64,000 bases of DNA from assembly GCF_002163855.1 (NCBI RefSeq), contig NZ_CP019332.1:1901145-1965144 (forward strand), written 5' to 3'. This document shows, in pieces, positions 25,446-33,765 of the stretch (position 1 is the stretch's first letter; the number at the start of each line of letters is the position of its first letter). The notes under the pieces were generated by a model, which was not told the origin of the DNA, did no database searches, and was given only the letters and a program-made list of their open reading frames with translations. This DNA is from Winogradskyella sp. PC-19 (GTDB taxonomy: Bacteria; Bacteroidota; Bacteroidia; Flavobacteriales; Flavobacteriaceae). The position numbers and the translations under genes are program-made.

Positions 25446-27686
25446 CTATTCTTCTGGTTTACCAACTAAGAAGAAATCAAGGTGTTTTTTTACTAAATCA
25501 GTGTTCTTAACCTTTACAACTACCTCATCTCCTAATTGATATGTTTTATCAGTGTTTTTACCAACCATAGCATATTGGTCTTGATCAAAGTAGTAGTGGT
25601 CATCTTTCATGTCACGAACACTTACCATACCTTCACATTTATTTGAAATAATCTCTACATAAATACCCCAATCGGTAACTCCAGAAATTACACCTAAAAA
25701 CTCTTCGTCCTGGTGATCTTGCATAAAACGAATTTGCATGTATTTGATTGAATCACGCTCTGCTTTAGTAGCTAAATTTTCCATATCACTACTATGTCTA
25801 CATTTTTCTTCGTAGATATCTTCGTTAGCAGATTTATTTCCATCTAAATAGTGCTGTAATAAGCGATGCGCCATAACATCTGGATAACGACGAATTGGAG
25901 ATGTAAAGTGACTGTAATATTCAAAAGATAAACCATAATGTCCAATGTTTTGCGTCGTATACTCTGCTTTAGACATTGTGCGAATGGTTAATGTATCGAC
26001 TAAATTTTGCTCTTTTTTACCAACAACATCCTTTAGTAAATTATTTAAAGATGATGATACACTTGCTTTGTCTTTAAAATTAAGCTTATGACCAAAGCGA
26101 CTTACCACAGTTTGTAATTGTGCTAATTTAGATTCGTCTGGCTCGTCATGAACACGATATACAAATGTCTTTTTTGGTTTTTGCTTTCCAATAAATTCTG
26201 AAACTTTTCTGTTAGCTAACAACATAAATTCTTCAATTAATTTATTAGCATCTCGACTAGTTTTGAAAAATACACCTACTGGATTTGCCTCTTTGTCTAG
26301 ATTAAATTTTACTTCAACCTTATCAAAAGAAATAGCACCTTCTCGCATGCGTTGCGAACGCATTTTTTTTGCTAATCTATCTAGAACCAGAATAGCTTCA
26401 GCAATTTCATTTTCTGTATTATATTCCTTATTTGTTAAAGAAATTTCTTGCGGTATAGTTGTATTTATTTGAGACTTCTCGACTGCGCTCGAAGTGACAG
26501 AAAATTGTGAATTTTGTTCAATAATAGCTTGAGCTTCTTCGTAAGCAAAACGTGCATCTGAATATGTGACTGTACGACCGAACCATTCGTCTTTTATTTC
26601 GCATTTATCATTCATTGTAAACACAGCAGAAAATGTATATTTTTCTTCATGTGGTCTTAATGAACATGCGCCATTTGATAAACGTTCTGGCAACATTGGT
26701 ACAACACGATCCACTAAGTATATAGACGTTGCTCTCTCATAAGCTTCGTCATCTAAAATAGTGTCTGGTTTAACGTAATGTGATACGTCTGCAATGTGAA
26801 TTCCTATTTCAAACAAACCATTATCTAAAACTTTAAAAGATAAAGCATCATCAAAGTCTTTTGCATCCTTTGGATCAATGGTAAAGGTTAAATCTTTACG
26901 CATATCTCGACGCTTTTTTATTTCTTCTGGTGTTATAGAAATATCAAGATTATTAGCATATTCTTCAACGTCATGAGGAAATTCTAATGGTAAACCATAC
27001 TCAGCTAAAATGGCATGAATTTCTGTACTGTGTTCTCCTGGTTTCCCAAGAACTTTAATAACTTTTCCGTAAGGTGAATCGGCTTTTTCTGGCCAATCGG
27101 CTAGTTTTACTAATACCTTATCACCATCTTCTGCTTTATTTATTTTGTTAATTGGTACAAAAATGTCTTTATACATCTTGTTGCTATCACAAACTACAAA
27201 AGCGAAATTCTTTTTTTCTTGTATCTGAATCGTGCCTACATACTCGCTTTTAGCACGGTTAAGTATGTTTGTAATTTCTCCTTCTTGCTTCCCACGATGT
27301 TTACGTTTGTATGCATAAAATTCCACTTCATCTCCATGTAAAGCTTTGTTGGTATTATTTGAAGCTATAAAAATATCTTCCTCGAAATCATCACTAATTA
27401 TATAGCCATTTCCTCTTGATGAGGCATCAAAAATACCAGTGTGATATTCAGCTGTAACAATAGCTTTAAACTTACCCCTATCTACTTGTTCAATCTCTTG
27501 TTTTGAAGTGAGTTTAGCTAAAGTTTTTATAATTTGATTACGGCTACTAGCGTCGTTAACACCAAGTATAGCGGCTATTTGTTTGTAGTTAAAGGATTTG
27601 TTTCTTTCTTTTTTAAGTATACTAAGAATTGTATTTGTAAGGTTTGAAATCCCTTTTTTGGATTTCTTTTTTCTTCTTTTTGTCAT
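25446..27686 (-). CDS. rnr: Ribonuclease R
   Basis: 3'-5' exoribonuclease degrading structured RNA; 746 residues. The order is an N-terminal winged-helix segment (about 12-70, KQIAAILGVNDASSRNQIIKTL), two cold-shock domains, the RNB catalytic domain (TIDPKDAKDFDDALSF with the metal-binding aspartates, then RLSNGACSLRPHEEKYTFSAVF and HFTSPIRRYPDVMAHRLLQ), and a C-terminal S1 domain (EFLGVISGVTDWGIYVEI). A 30-40 residue block around 390-425 (SVTSSAVEKSQINTTIPQEI) appears inserted in the RNB domain and coincides with a dispersed DNA repeat. It starts beside the candidate origin and diverges from rpiB. Confidence 0.95.
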   Translation of the reverse strand: MTKRRKKKSKKGISNLTNTILSILKKERNKSFNYKQIAAILGVNDASSRNQIIKTLAKLTSKQEIEQVDRGKFKAIVTAEYHTGIFDASSRGNGYIISDDFEEDIFIASNNTNKALHGDEVEFYAYKRKHRGKQEGEITNILNRAKSEYVGTIQIQEKKNFAFVVCDSNKMYKDIFVPINKINKAEDGDKVLVKLADWPEKADSPYGKVIKVLGKPGEHSTEIHAILAEYGLPLEFPHDVEEYANNLDISITPEEIKKRRDMRKDLTFTIDPKDAKDFDDALSFKVLDNGLFEIGIHIADVSHYVKPDTILDDEAYERATSIYLVDRVVPMLPERLSNGACSLRPHEEKYTFSAVFTMNDKCEIKDEWFGRTVTYSDARFAYEEAQAIIEQNSQFSVTSSAVEKSQINTTIPQEISLTNKEYNTENEIAEAILVLDRLAKKMRSQRMREGAISFDKVEVKFNLDKEANPVGVFFKTSRDANKLIEEFMLLANRKVSEFIGKQKPKKTFVYRVHDEPDESKLAQLQTVVSRFGHKLNFKDKASVSSSLNNLLKDVVGKKEQNLVDTLTIRTMSKAEYTTQNIGHYGLSFEYYSHFTSPIRRYPDVMAHRLLQHYLDGNKSANEDIYEEKCRHSSDMENLATKAERDSIKYMQIRFMQDHQDEEFLGVISGVTDWGIYVEIISNKCEGMVSVRDMKDDHYYFDQDQYAMVGKNTDKTYQLGDEVVVKVKNTDLVKKHLDFFLVGKPEE
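26471..26499 (-). repeat. Dispersed repeat inserted in frame in rnr
   Basis: The plus-strand sequence from GAGACTTCTCGACTGCGCTC to GAAGTGACA matches a dispersed flavobacterial repeat type I recall from intergenic regions. Here it lies inside rnr and encodes residues about 396-405 (SVTSSAVEKS) in frame. Confidence 0.6.
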
Positions 27687-28661
27687 TTAATTATTTGTCA
27701 TTTTCATTTTCCTGAAAGTGTCAGGAATTCTTTGTAAATCAACTTAATATCAAGCGAAGTAATTATATTAAGTTTGGTACAAAACTAAGCTATTAATATT
27801 TAATGGTATTTCTTTAAGGTTAAATCAACTAAAAATTTCAGTTATCCACAATTATAATATATATATCATTTTTCTTTTAAAATTTAAAAAATAAAATGAT
27901 GGTTATTATAGGGTGTTAATAACAGGTATAACTTTTTAAAGTTTTTGTAGTAAAAATGACTTACAGTTTTCTATTAACAAGTTATTATAGCATTAAAGAC
28001 TTATAAATCAAAGATTTTGTAAATACTATTCACAGTTGTTAATAACTGTATTTTACATAAAATTTTTAATAACTAAACTTTTTTTTTAGTTAGTATCTCT
28101 AAATTTTAGTCTGATAACTCACCTAAAAAAATAAGCTAACTTTTTTGGTGGTTACGTTATAATTCTGGTTTGTAAAAATTAAATTAGAAACCTAATTATT
28201 GTTTTAAATACTTGTGAACAGTTATTAACATGTAATGAATGTTTTTATCATCAGTATTTTAAAAATTTCATAAAAATTATAAAAAGATAGTTATTAGTAG
28301 AATTTACGCATTTTAACCTATATATATGTTTTTTATCGGTTAATGATATGTTAGTATAATTTATTATTATCACCTTATTCTTTATTCACCGTTTCTTTGT
28401 AGAGGATTTTTTAATAGATTAAAATTACAATGATTCAAAAAGAAGGTTAGAGGTTTTTGTTGATGTAATTGTAATTAAGGTAATTTTAGATAACTTATAC
28501 AAGTAATCCCCAAAAATAAATTACCCCCATCAAACCCTGAGATTTTATCTTAGGGTTTTTTTAGTTTAATAGGTTATATGTTTTGTATAAGTTACTAAAC
28601 TATTAGTATAAATAATTACTAGCAATTGTTAACTTTGAGGATATAAATCACTAGTAATATT
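27687..28661. other. Gene-free AT-rich region, candidate chromosomal replication origin (oriC)
   Basis: 975 bp between divergent rnr and rpiB with no supportable reading frame. It has a perfect DnaA box TTATCCACA (27842-27850) followed at once by an ATATAT-rich run, and one-mismatch boxes CTATTCACA (28026-28034) and TTATTCACC (28382-28390). A repeated TGTTAATAAC occurs at 27914-27923, 28037-28046 and inverted at 28221-28230, the last beside TTGTGAACA. Nearby origin-linked features are the two parS sites around mnmG (23 kb away) and rnpA (5 kb). A promoter region or small RNA locus is the alternative; a plus-strand terminator sits at 28532. Confidence 0.5.
28532..28562 (+). terminator. Orphan plus-strand terminator in the rnr-rpiB gap
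   Basis: A 12-bp stem (AAACCCTGAGAT / ATCTTAGGGTTT, one G-T wobble), 3-nt loop and seven-T run. No plus-strand gene lies upstream of it in the gap, so it may end a small RNA or protect rpiB from read-through. It is preceded by two C-rich clusters (CCCC and CCCCC). Confidence 0.8.
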
Positions 28662-29096
28662 ATGAAAATCGCAATAGGAAACGATCACGCAGGGCCAGAT
28701 TATAAAGAAGCAATTGTAAAACACCTTATATCTAGAGGTATAGCTGTAAATAATTATGGAACAGATACTTTTGATAGTGTAGATTATCCAGATTTTGTTC
28801 ATCCAGTTGCAAAAGATGTAAATGAAAATCAAGTAGATTTCGGAATATTAATTTGTGGTAGTGCTAATGGTGTTGCTATGACTGCAAACAAATATCCTAA
28901 TGTTCGAGCAGGTATCTGTTGGATTAACGAAATTACAGAATTGACTCGTCAGCATAATAACGCTAATATTATTTGTATTCCAGCAAGATATACTGCAATT
29001 CCACAAGCTATAAAAATGGTAGATACATTTTTAGATACTGCATTTGAGGGTGGTCGACACCAAAACCGCGTTAGCAAAATTCCTATATCTTGCTAA
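28662..29096 (+). CDS. rpiB: Ribose 5-phosphate isomerase B
   Basis: Interconverts ribose 5-phosphate and ribulose 5-phosphate in the pentose phosphate pathway; 144 residues, normal for RpiB. IAIGNDHAGPDYK at the start carries the catalytic-site DH (8-9). GILICGSANGVAMTANK contains the catalytic Cys65, and RQHNNANIICIPAR matches the family's HNxAN motif. It is followed after 3 bp by the cation transporter, so the two are co-transcribed. Confidence 0.94.
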   Translation: MKIAIGNDHAGPDYKEAIVKHLISRGIAVNNYGTDTFDSVDYPDFVHPVAKDVNENQVDFGILICGSANGVAMTANKYPNVRAGICWINEITELTRQHNNANIICIPARYTAIPQAIKMVDTFLDTAFEGGRHQNRVSKIPISC

Positions 29097-29099
29097 ACC

Positions 29100-30020
29100 A
29101 TGGGTCACGGTCATTCTCATAATCATTCACATTCTCATCACGGAGATTTTAATGGCCGGAATCTTTTAATCTCAATAGTTTTAAATATTGCAATAACCGT
29201 AGCTCAGATAATTGGAGGTATTGTGTCTGGAAGTTTAGCTTTATTAAGTGATGCGCTTCATAATTTTAGTGACGTTATTTCTTTAGTTATAAGTTATATA
29301 GCTAATAAATTAGTTAAAAGAAAAGCGTCTTTAAAAAGAACTTTTGGTTATAAACGAGCAGAAATCTTAGCAGCTTTTATTAATGCATCAACATTAGTTA
29401 TTGTTGCAATATTACTCATTTTTGAAGCTATTGAACGATTTCAAAATCCTCAAAATATAGAATCTAATTTGGTAATTTGGTTATCGATAATTGCGATTTT
29501 AGGAAATGGTTTCAGTGTACTTTTATTAAAAAATAGTGCTGATGGTAATATGAATATGAAGAGTGCCTATTTACATCTTTTAACAGATATGATGGCTAGT
29601 GTAGCTGTATTGATTGGTGGTATTTTGATGAAATATTATGAAATATTCTGGGTAGATAGTTTATTGACTTTAGCAATAGCTGTTTATCTAATAATTATGG
29701 GCTGGGATTTACTAAAAAATTCTACCAAAGTATTAATGTTATTTACCCCAGAAGATATACCTGTAGATGATATTGTTAAGGATATACAAAGCATTAATAA
29801 AATAAAGAATGTTCATCATGTTCATGTTTGGCAACTTAATGAGGATGAAACCCATTTAGAAGCACACATAGACTTTACTGAAGATATTTCTTTATCAAAG
29901 TTTGATACGATTTTGCAACAAATAGAAGAAAAACTCTATCATAACTATAATATAAATCACGTTAATATTCAACCAGAGTATGGAAAATGTGATAGTAAGT
30001 CAGTAATTGTACAGGATTAA
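29100..30020 (+). CDS. Cation diffusion facilitator (zinc-type) transporter
   Basis: 306 residues. The N-terminus is His-rich (MGHGHSHNHSHSHHG), followed by six membrane helices. The metal site in helix II reads SDALHNFSDV and in helix V HLLTDMMAS, the paired D/H ligands of ZitB/CzcD-type exporters. The C-terminal cytoplasmic ferredoxin-like domain is present (NVHHVHVWQLNEDETHLEAHIDF). It probably exports Zn2+ (also Cd2+/Co2+) in exchange for protons. It is 3 bp downstream of rpiB. Confidence 0.92.
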   Translation: MGHGHSHNHSHSHHGDFNGRNLLISIVLNIAITVAQIIGGIVSGSLALLSDALHNFSDVISLVISYIANKLVKRKASLKRTFGYKRAEILAAFINASTLVIVAILLIFEAIERFQNPQNIESNLVIWLSIIAILGNGFSVLLLKNSADGNMNMKSAYLHLLTDMMASVAVLIGGILMKYYEIFWVDSLLTLAIAVYLIIMGWDLLKNSTKVLMLFTPEDIPVDDIVKDIQSINKIKNVHHVHVWQLNEDETHLEAHIDFTEDISLSKFDTILQQIEEKLYHNYNINHVNIQPEYGKCDSKSVIVQD

Positions 30021-30041
30021 TTTAATTCATAGATGATAATG

Positions 30042-30062
30042 GTATTTGATACCTTTTTTTTT
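30042..30062 (+). terminator. Weak terminator after the CDF gene
   Basis: A 5-bp stem (GGTAT / ATACC), 3-nt loop and eight-T run, 21 bp after the transporter stop. Confidence 0.5.
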
Positions 30063-30163
30063 GTAAATGTAGATTCATTTTATAGATTTACGATATATAA
30101 ATAGTTAATTTTTATATAGTTATATACAATTGTATAATTTATTGGGGGATTAATTATACATAT

Positions 30164-30194
30164 AAAACCTAGAGAATTTTCTCTAGGTTTTTTA
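30164..30194 (+). terminator. Strong terminator upstream of the GNAT gene
   Basis: A 12-bp perfect stem (AAAACCTAGAGA / TCTCTAGGTTTT) with a 4-nt loop and T-run. It is the second terminator after the transporter, 144 bp beyond its stop codon, with a GGGGG cluster just upstream. Confidence 0.85.
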
Positions 30195-30258
30195 ATTCTA
30201 CTAACTTGTAATTCTATATTTTATATTTGGTTTATGTTTATAATAACTTTGATAGTAG

Positions 30259-30705
30259 ATGAGTTTAAAAATTAAAGCAAAAGAGTTTACAGAACTCTCA
30301 ACTCAAGAACTTTACGACATACTTCAATTACGTAGCGAAGTTTTTGTTGTAGAGCAAGATTGTGTTTATCAAGATATTGATGGTAAAGACCAAAAAGCTT
30401 TACATATTATAGGCTACAAAGACCAAAAGTTAGTTGCTTACACAAGGGTTTTTAAACCTGGTGATTATTTTGAAGCATCTAGTATTGGTAGAGTAGTAGT
30501 TTTAGAAAAAGAAAGAAAGTATAAATATGGTTATGATATAATGAAGGCATCTATTACAGCTATAAAAAAATATTATAAAAAAGACACCATTCTAATATCT
30601 GCACAAACTTATCTGAAGAGATTTTATAACAACTTAGGTTTTTTAGAGATAGGTGAGGAGTATCTTGAAGATGGGATACCGCACATAAAAATGAAAAAAA
30701 ATTAG
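30259..30705 (+). CDS. ElaA-like GNAT N-acetyltransferase
   Basis: 148 residues. LRSEVFVVEQDCVYQDIDGKDQ is the N-terminal signature of the ElaA branch of GNAT acetyltransferases, and SIGRVVVLEKERKYKYGYDIM is the acetyl-CoA-binding R/Q-x-x-G-x-G/A region. The C-terminal strand pair FYNNLGFLEIGEEYLEDGIPHIKM completes the fold. The substrate is unknown. A TATATTTG box lies at 30222-30229. The end is 5 bp from the convergent OmpA gene. Confidence 0.85.
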   Translation: MSLKIKAKEFTELSTQELYDILQLRSEVFVVEQDCVYQDIDGKDQKALHIIGYKDQKLVAYTRVFKPGDYFEASSIGRVVVLEKERKYKYGYDIMKASITAIKKYYKKDTILISAQTYLKRFYNNLGFLEIGEEYLEDGIPHIKMKKN

Positions 30706-30710
30706 TCTTC

Positions 30711-31535
30711 TTAGTTACCAACTTTAGTAACCAATAGTTCGACTCTTCTGTCCAAACGCTGAGGTCCACCAAGCGGATATTTACGTTTCATACCCACATA
30801 TTTCATACGTCTACTATTAACACCTTTTCTAAGTAAGTATTCATAAATATATCTGGCTCGCGCTTGAGATAAATTGCGTTTTTTTGTTCTTCCATCAATA
30901 GCATCTCGTTCTCCGTTTGTACAGCAGACATGCCCTTGAATTGTAAAAAAGATATCAGTGCGTTTAGTTAATATGGTAGCTACTTTACTTAGTACGTCTT
31001 TTGACTCTGGAATAAGATAGCTGTAACCTCGCTCAAATAACAAGTTTTCTAATAATACCTTATCTCCAACTTTTAAATCTCCACTTAAAATTTCTTCAAG
31101 TTTTTTAGAGTTAAAATTATTTTTTCGCGCTGGAAAAACAGGAGAAACAATAATTTCTACTTTTCTATTAAGACCTCTTACTTTATCAACATCACTTTCT
31201 TTGATAATTTTTAGTAATAACTCTCCTTTTCCGTCTGTATTAGTAATTAAAGATTCGTCAAATTCGTTATTTGTTAGAACCTCTTTGATAACATTTGCTC
31301 GATTTTGAGACAGTTTCATATTATAAGAATGACTTCCTCTGTCGTCACAAAAACCATAGATAGAAATTTTTTGAATATCAATAGATTCTATATCATCCAA
31401 AAATAGAAGCAAACGGTGCATCTCTGTTTCAGGAATTGAGTACATATCTGTTTCAAAATAAACAATATGCTTTATTTCTTTTTGAGCAATTACTGCTTGA
31501 AAACAAAAATAAATAAGAAAACAGAGCCTTTTCAT
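30711..31535 (-). CDS. Secreted protein with two OmpA-like domains
   Basis: About 274 residues from the ATG at 31535, chosen because a clean signal peptide (MKRLCFLIYFCFQAVIA) starts there; the frame extends 7 codons further to 31556. Two OmpA/MotB-type peptidoglycan-binding modules follow: one with YGFCDDRGSHSYNMKLSQNRA and one with IQGHVCCTNGERD, LSQARARYIYEYL and RRVELLV. The second module's loop has an unusual vicinal CC. Probably periplasmic, linking the envelope to peptidoglycan. Confidence 0.82.
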   Translation of the reverse strand: MKRLCFLIYFCFQAVIAQKEIKHIVYFETDMYSIPETEMHRLLLFLDDIESIDIQKISIYGFCDDRGSHSYNMKLSQNRANVIKEVLTNNEFDESLITNTDGKGELLLKIIKESDVDKVRGLNRKVEIIVSPVFPARKNNFNSKKLEEILSGDLKVGDKVLLENLLFERGYSYLIPESKDVLSKVATILTKRTDIFFTIQGHVCCTNGERDAIDGRTKKRNLSQARARYIYEYLLRKGVNSRRMKYVGMKRKYPLGGPQRLDRRVELLVTKVGN

Positions 31536-31618
31536 AAAAGGGATTTTATTAAACATCTAGTTTTTTAAAAACAGGATGTTTAGCTATTTCGCCTTATAAA
31601 TATATGAAAATAAGATTT

Positions 31619-33253
31619 TTAGTTTAAAATCTTATTGTATTTAGCAGGATTTGAAAGGATCTCTAAGGCCTTTTTGATTTCAGGATTATTTGCTTTGTAG
31701 TACTCATAAAGACCTTCTGAATAGAAATAGCGCTTTATAATTTCATCTCTAAGTAAAGCGACTAATTTTTCCTTGTCGTCATTAACTGCTGAGGTTTTAT
31801 ATTGCTCTAAAGCTGAAATTAATTGACTGTATTCTGAAGAAATACTTGAATCTAAATCTTCATTTTTAGCAATATTAATAGCTTTTTCGAAAGCTTTTTG
31901 AGTTTTGGTTTCAAAACTAAAATTATTAGAACTTAAGAAGTTTTTAAATTCCTTAAAGTCATTTTCTGAGAACTCAAATTCTTTCAAATTTGCTATTTGA
32001 TTTTTATAATAATAGTCTGTAGCAAAATCAAAAATTAGATTTTCGTCTTCAATAGCTTTTGTAATAGGAGTTTGTTTAGACGCTACAATTTCTAAATCTG
32101 GCTGTACACCACCACCATCAAAAACTGAACGTCCTTTTTTGGTTTTAAAAGCTTTATAGTTTTCTTTTTTAGTTCGTGTAGCATTGCCTTTCTCATCTCT
32201 ATTCCAATAATCTAGTGCTTGTATACAGCGACCAGAAGGTGTATAATATCTTGAGATTGTAATTTTCATTTGCGTGCCGTAAGTCAATGGTTTTGGACGC
32301 TGAACAAGACCTTTACCAAAGCTTCTAGCACCAATAACAACGCCACGGTCTAAATCTTGTAAAGCCCCAGACACAATTTCGCTTGCCGAAGCTGACCTTC
32401 CGTCTATTAAAACCACCACAGGAATATCTAAATCAATTGGTTCGCGCTGCGTGTAATATGTTTTATTGTACTTTTTAACTTTAGATTTTGTAGTCACCAC
32501 AAGCTGGTCTTTTGGCACAAAGATATTGACGATATTTACTGCTTCATTTAATAGTCCTCCTGGATTACCTCTTAGGTCCAAGACAATATTTTTTGCACCT
32601 AAGTTCTTTAGAGAATTAAGTGCTTTAATTGTTTGTGAAGATGCTTTTTTATTGAATTTTCGAAGAACAATATAACCTGTATCGTCGTTAATCATTGAGT
32701 AGTGTGTTACAGCATTAATTTCTAATGACTCTCGCGTAACCTTAACAGTATTTTCTTTTCCTTGACGCATGAAGGTTAAAGAAACTTCTGTTCCTGCTGC
32801 ACCTTGTAGCAAATTGCCCGCATCGTCTTTAAAATCCCTAATATCTACATTGTCTATTTTTATAATCTCATCACCAGCTTTTAAACCAGCTTTATCAGCA
32901 GCGTAATCTTTATAAGGTTCAACGATGACTAATTTATCTTTTAGTGTTCTTACGTTTGCACCAATACCTGTATAATCTCCAGCATTATTTATTCTTGACG
33001 ATTGGACGTCTTGTTCGTTATAAAAACGGGTGTATGGATCTAGTTCATCGAGCATGCTTTTAATAGCAACATCCATTAAATCTCCAGGATTGGTATCGTC
33101 GACATAGTTCATGTTTAGTTCTTTAAACATGGTGGTAAATATTTCTATTTGCTTAGCTATTTCAAAGAAGTTAGAATTAAAAGCAGTTGTGCTTAAAAAG
33201 ACCAATAAAATGGCTACAGGTAAGACTATTTTTTTATTTAGAAATCGTTTCAT
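31619..33253 (-). CDS. S41-family C-terminal processing protease
   Basis: 544 residues: an N-terminal signal/anchor (MKRFLNKKIVLPVAILLVFL), a PDZ domain (about 85-165, VEPYKDYAADKAGLKAGDEII), and the S41 catalytic core with the Ser-Lys dyad in SASASEIVSGAL and ARSFGKGLVQ. The C-terminal helical extension is about 150 residues and is typical of CTPs. Substrates in the family include periplasmic proteins with exposed C-termini. Its start overlaps the last 20 bp of rnpA, so translation is probably coupled. Confidence 0.92.
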   Translation of the reverse strand: MKRFLNKKIVLPVAILLVFLSTTAFNSNFFEIAKQIEIFTTMFKELNMNYVDDTNPGDLMDVAIKSMLDELDPYTRFYNEQDVQSSRINNAGDYTGIGANVRTLKDKLVIVEPYKDYAADKAGLKAGDEIIKIDNVDIRDFKDDAGNLLQGAAGTEVSLTFMRQGKENTVKVTRESLEINAVTHYSMINDDTGYIVLRKFNKKASSQTIKALNSLKNLGAKNIVLDLRGNPGGLLNEAVNIVNIFVPKDQLVVTTKSKVKKYNKTYYTQREPIDLDIPVVVLIDGRSASASEIVSGALQDLDRGVVIGARSFGKGLVQRPKPLTYGTQMKITISRYYTPSGRCIQALDYWNRDEKGNATRTKKENYKAFKTKKGRSVFDGGGVQPDLEIVASKQTPITKAIEDENLIFDFATDYYYKNQIANLKEFEFSENDFKEFKNFLSSNNFSFETKTQKAFEKAINIAKNEDLDSSISSEYSQLISALEQYKTSAVNDDKEKLVALLRDEIIKRYFYSEGLYEYYKANNPEIKKALEILSNPAKYNKILN

Positions 33254-33626
33254 CTTTAGATGTCTTTTTTAAAAATTTTTGAAAAAGAAGTTCTGTTTTG
33301 GTACTCAAACTATCAAACGTCGGTTTTTCTTTACCAATGTACAAAATCATAAACGCGAAGGGTGTTGAACTATTGTTAAAGTATTTAGGTCTATTAAAGC
33401 GATAAGCTTCACGCATTAGACGTTTTATTTTGTTTCTATCAACAGCATTTTTATGAAGTCGCTTACTAACAGAAACACCAGTTTTTAAAACTGAACCATC
33501 TTCAAACTCTGTTTTGAGATAAACTAAACGCAAAGGAAAAACTGTAATTGCTTTTCCTTCTGAGAAAAGTACTTCAATTACCTTTTTACTTTTAAGCTTG
33601 TCTTTTTTAGAGTATTTAAAATCCAT
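33234..33626 (-). CDS. rnpA: Ribonuclease P protein component
   Basis: 130-residue basic subunit that supports RNase P RNA in tRNA 5' maturation. The diagnostic motif NAVDRNKIKRLMREAYR is present, preceded by TGVSVSKRLHK. Its end overlaps the S41 protease by 20 bp. rnpA is often near the replication origin (with rpmH and dnaA in many bacteria), although neither neighbour is here. It has its own well-placed promoter at 33646-33676. Confidence 0.94.
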   Translation of the reverse strand: MDFKYSKKDKLKSKKVIEVLFSEGKAITVFPLRLVYLKTEFEDGSVLKTGVSVSKRLHKNAVDRNKIKRLMREAYRFNRPKYFNNSSTPFAFMILYIGKEKPTFDSLSTKTELLFQKFLKKTSKDETISK

Positions 33627-33645
33627 AAGCTGGTTTTCCTATTTA

Positions 33646-33676
33646 CAAATGTAGCTATATCCTTTTCATAGTCAAG
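33646..33676 (-). promoter_or_regulatory. Promoter of the rnpA-protease operon
   Basis: On the minus strand CTTG (33673-33676), a 19-nt spacer and TACATTTG (33646-33653) fit the Bacteroidota promoter with one mismatch in the -33 box. It lies 20 nt before the rnpA ATG. Confidence 0.65.
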
Positions 33677-33765
33677 TACATTCAAAAAATTGACATGACA
33701 AAAATCATATTAATACCAAGTATTTCAGCATAACTTACATTATTCTAATTAATTAGAGTTAACGT

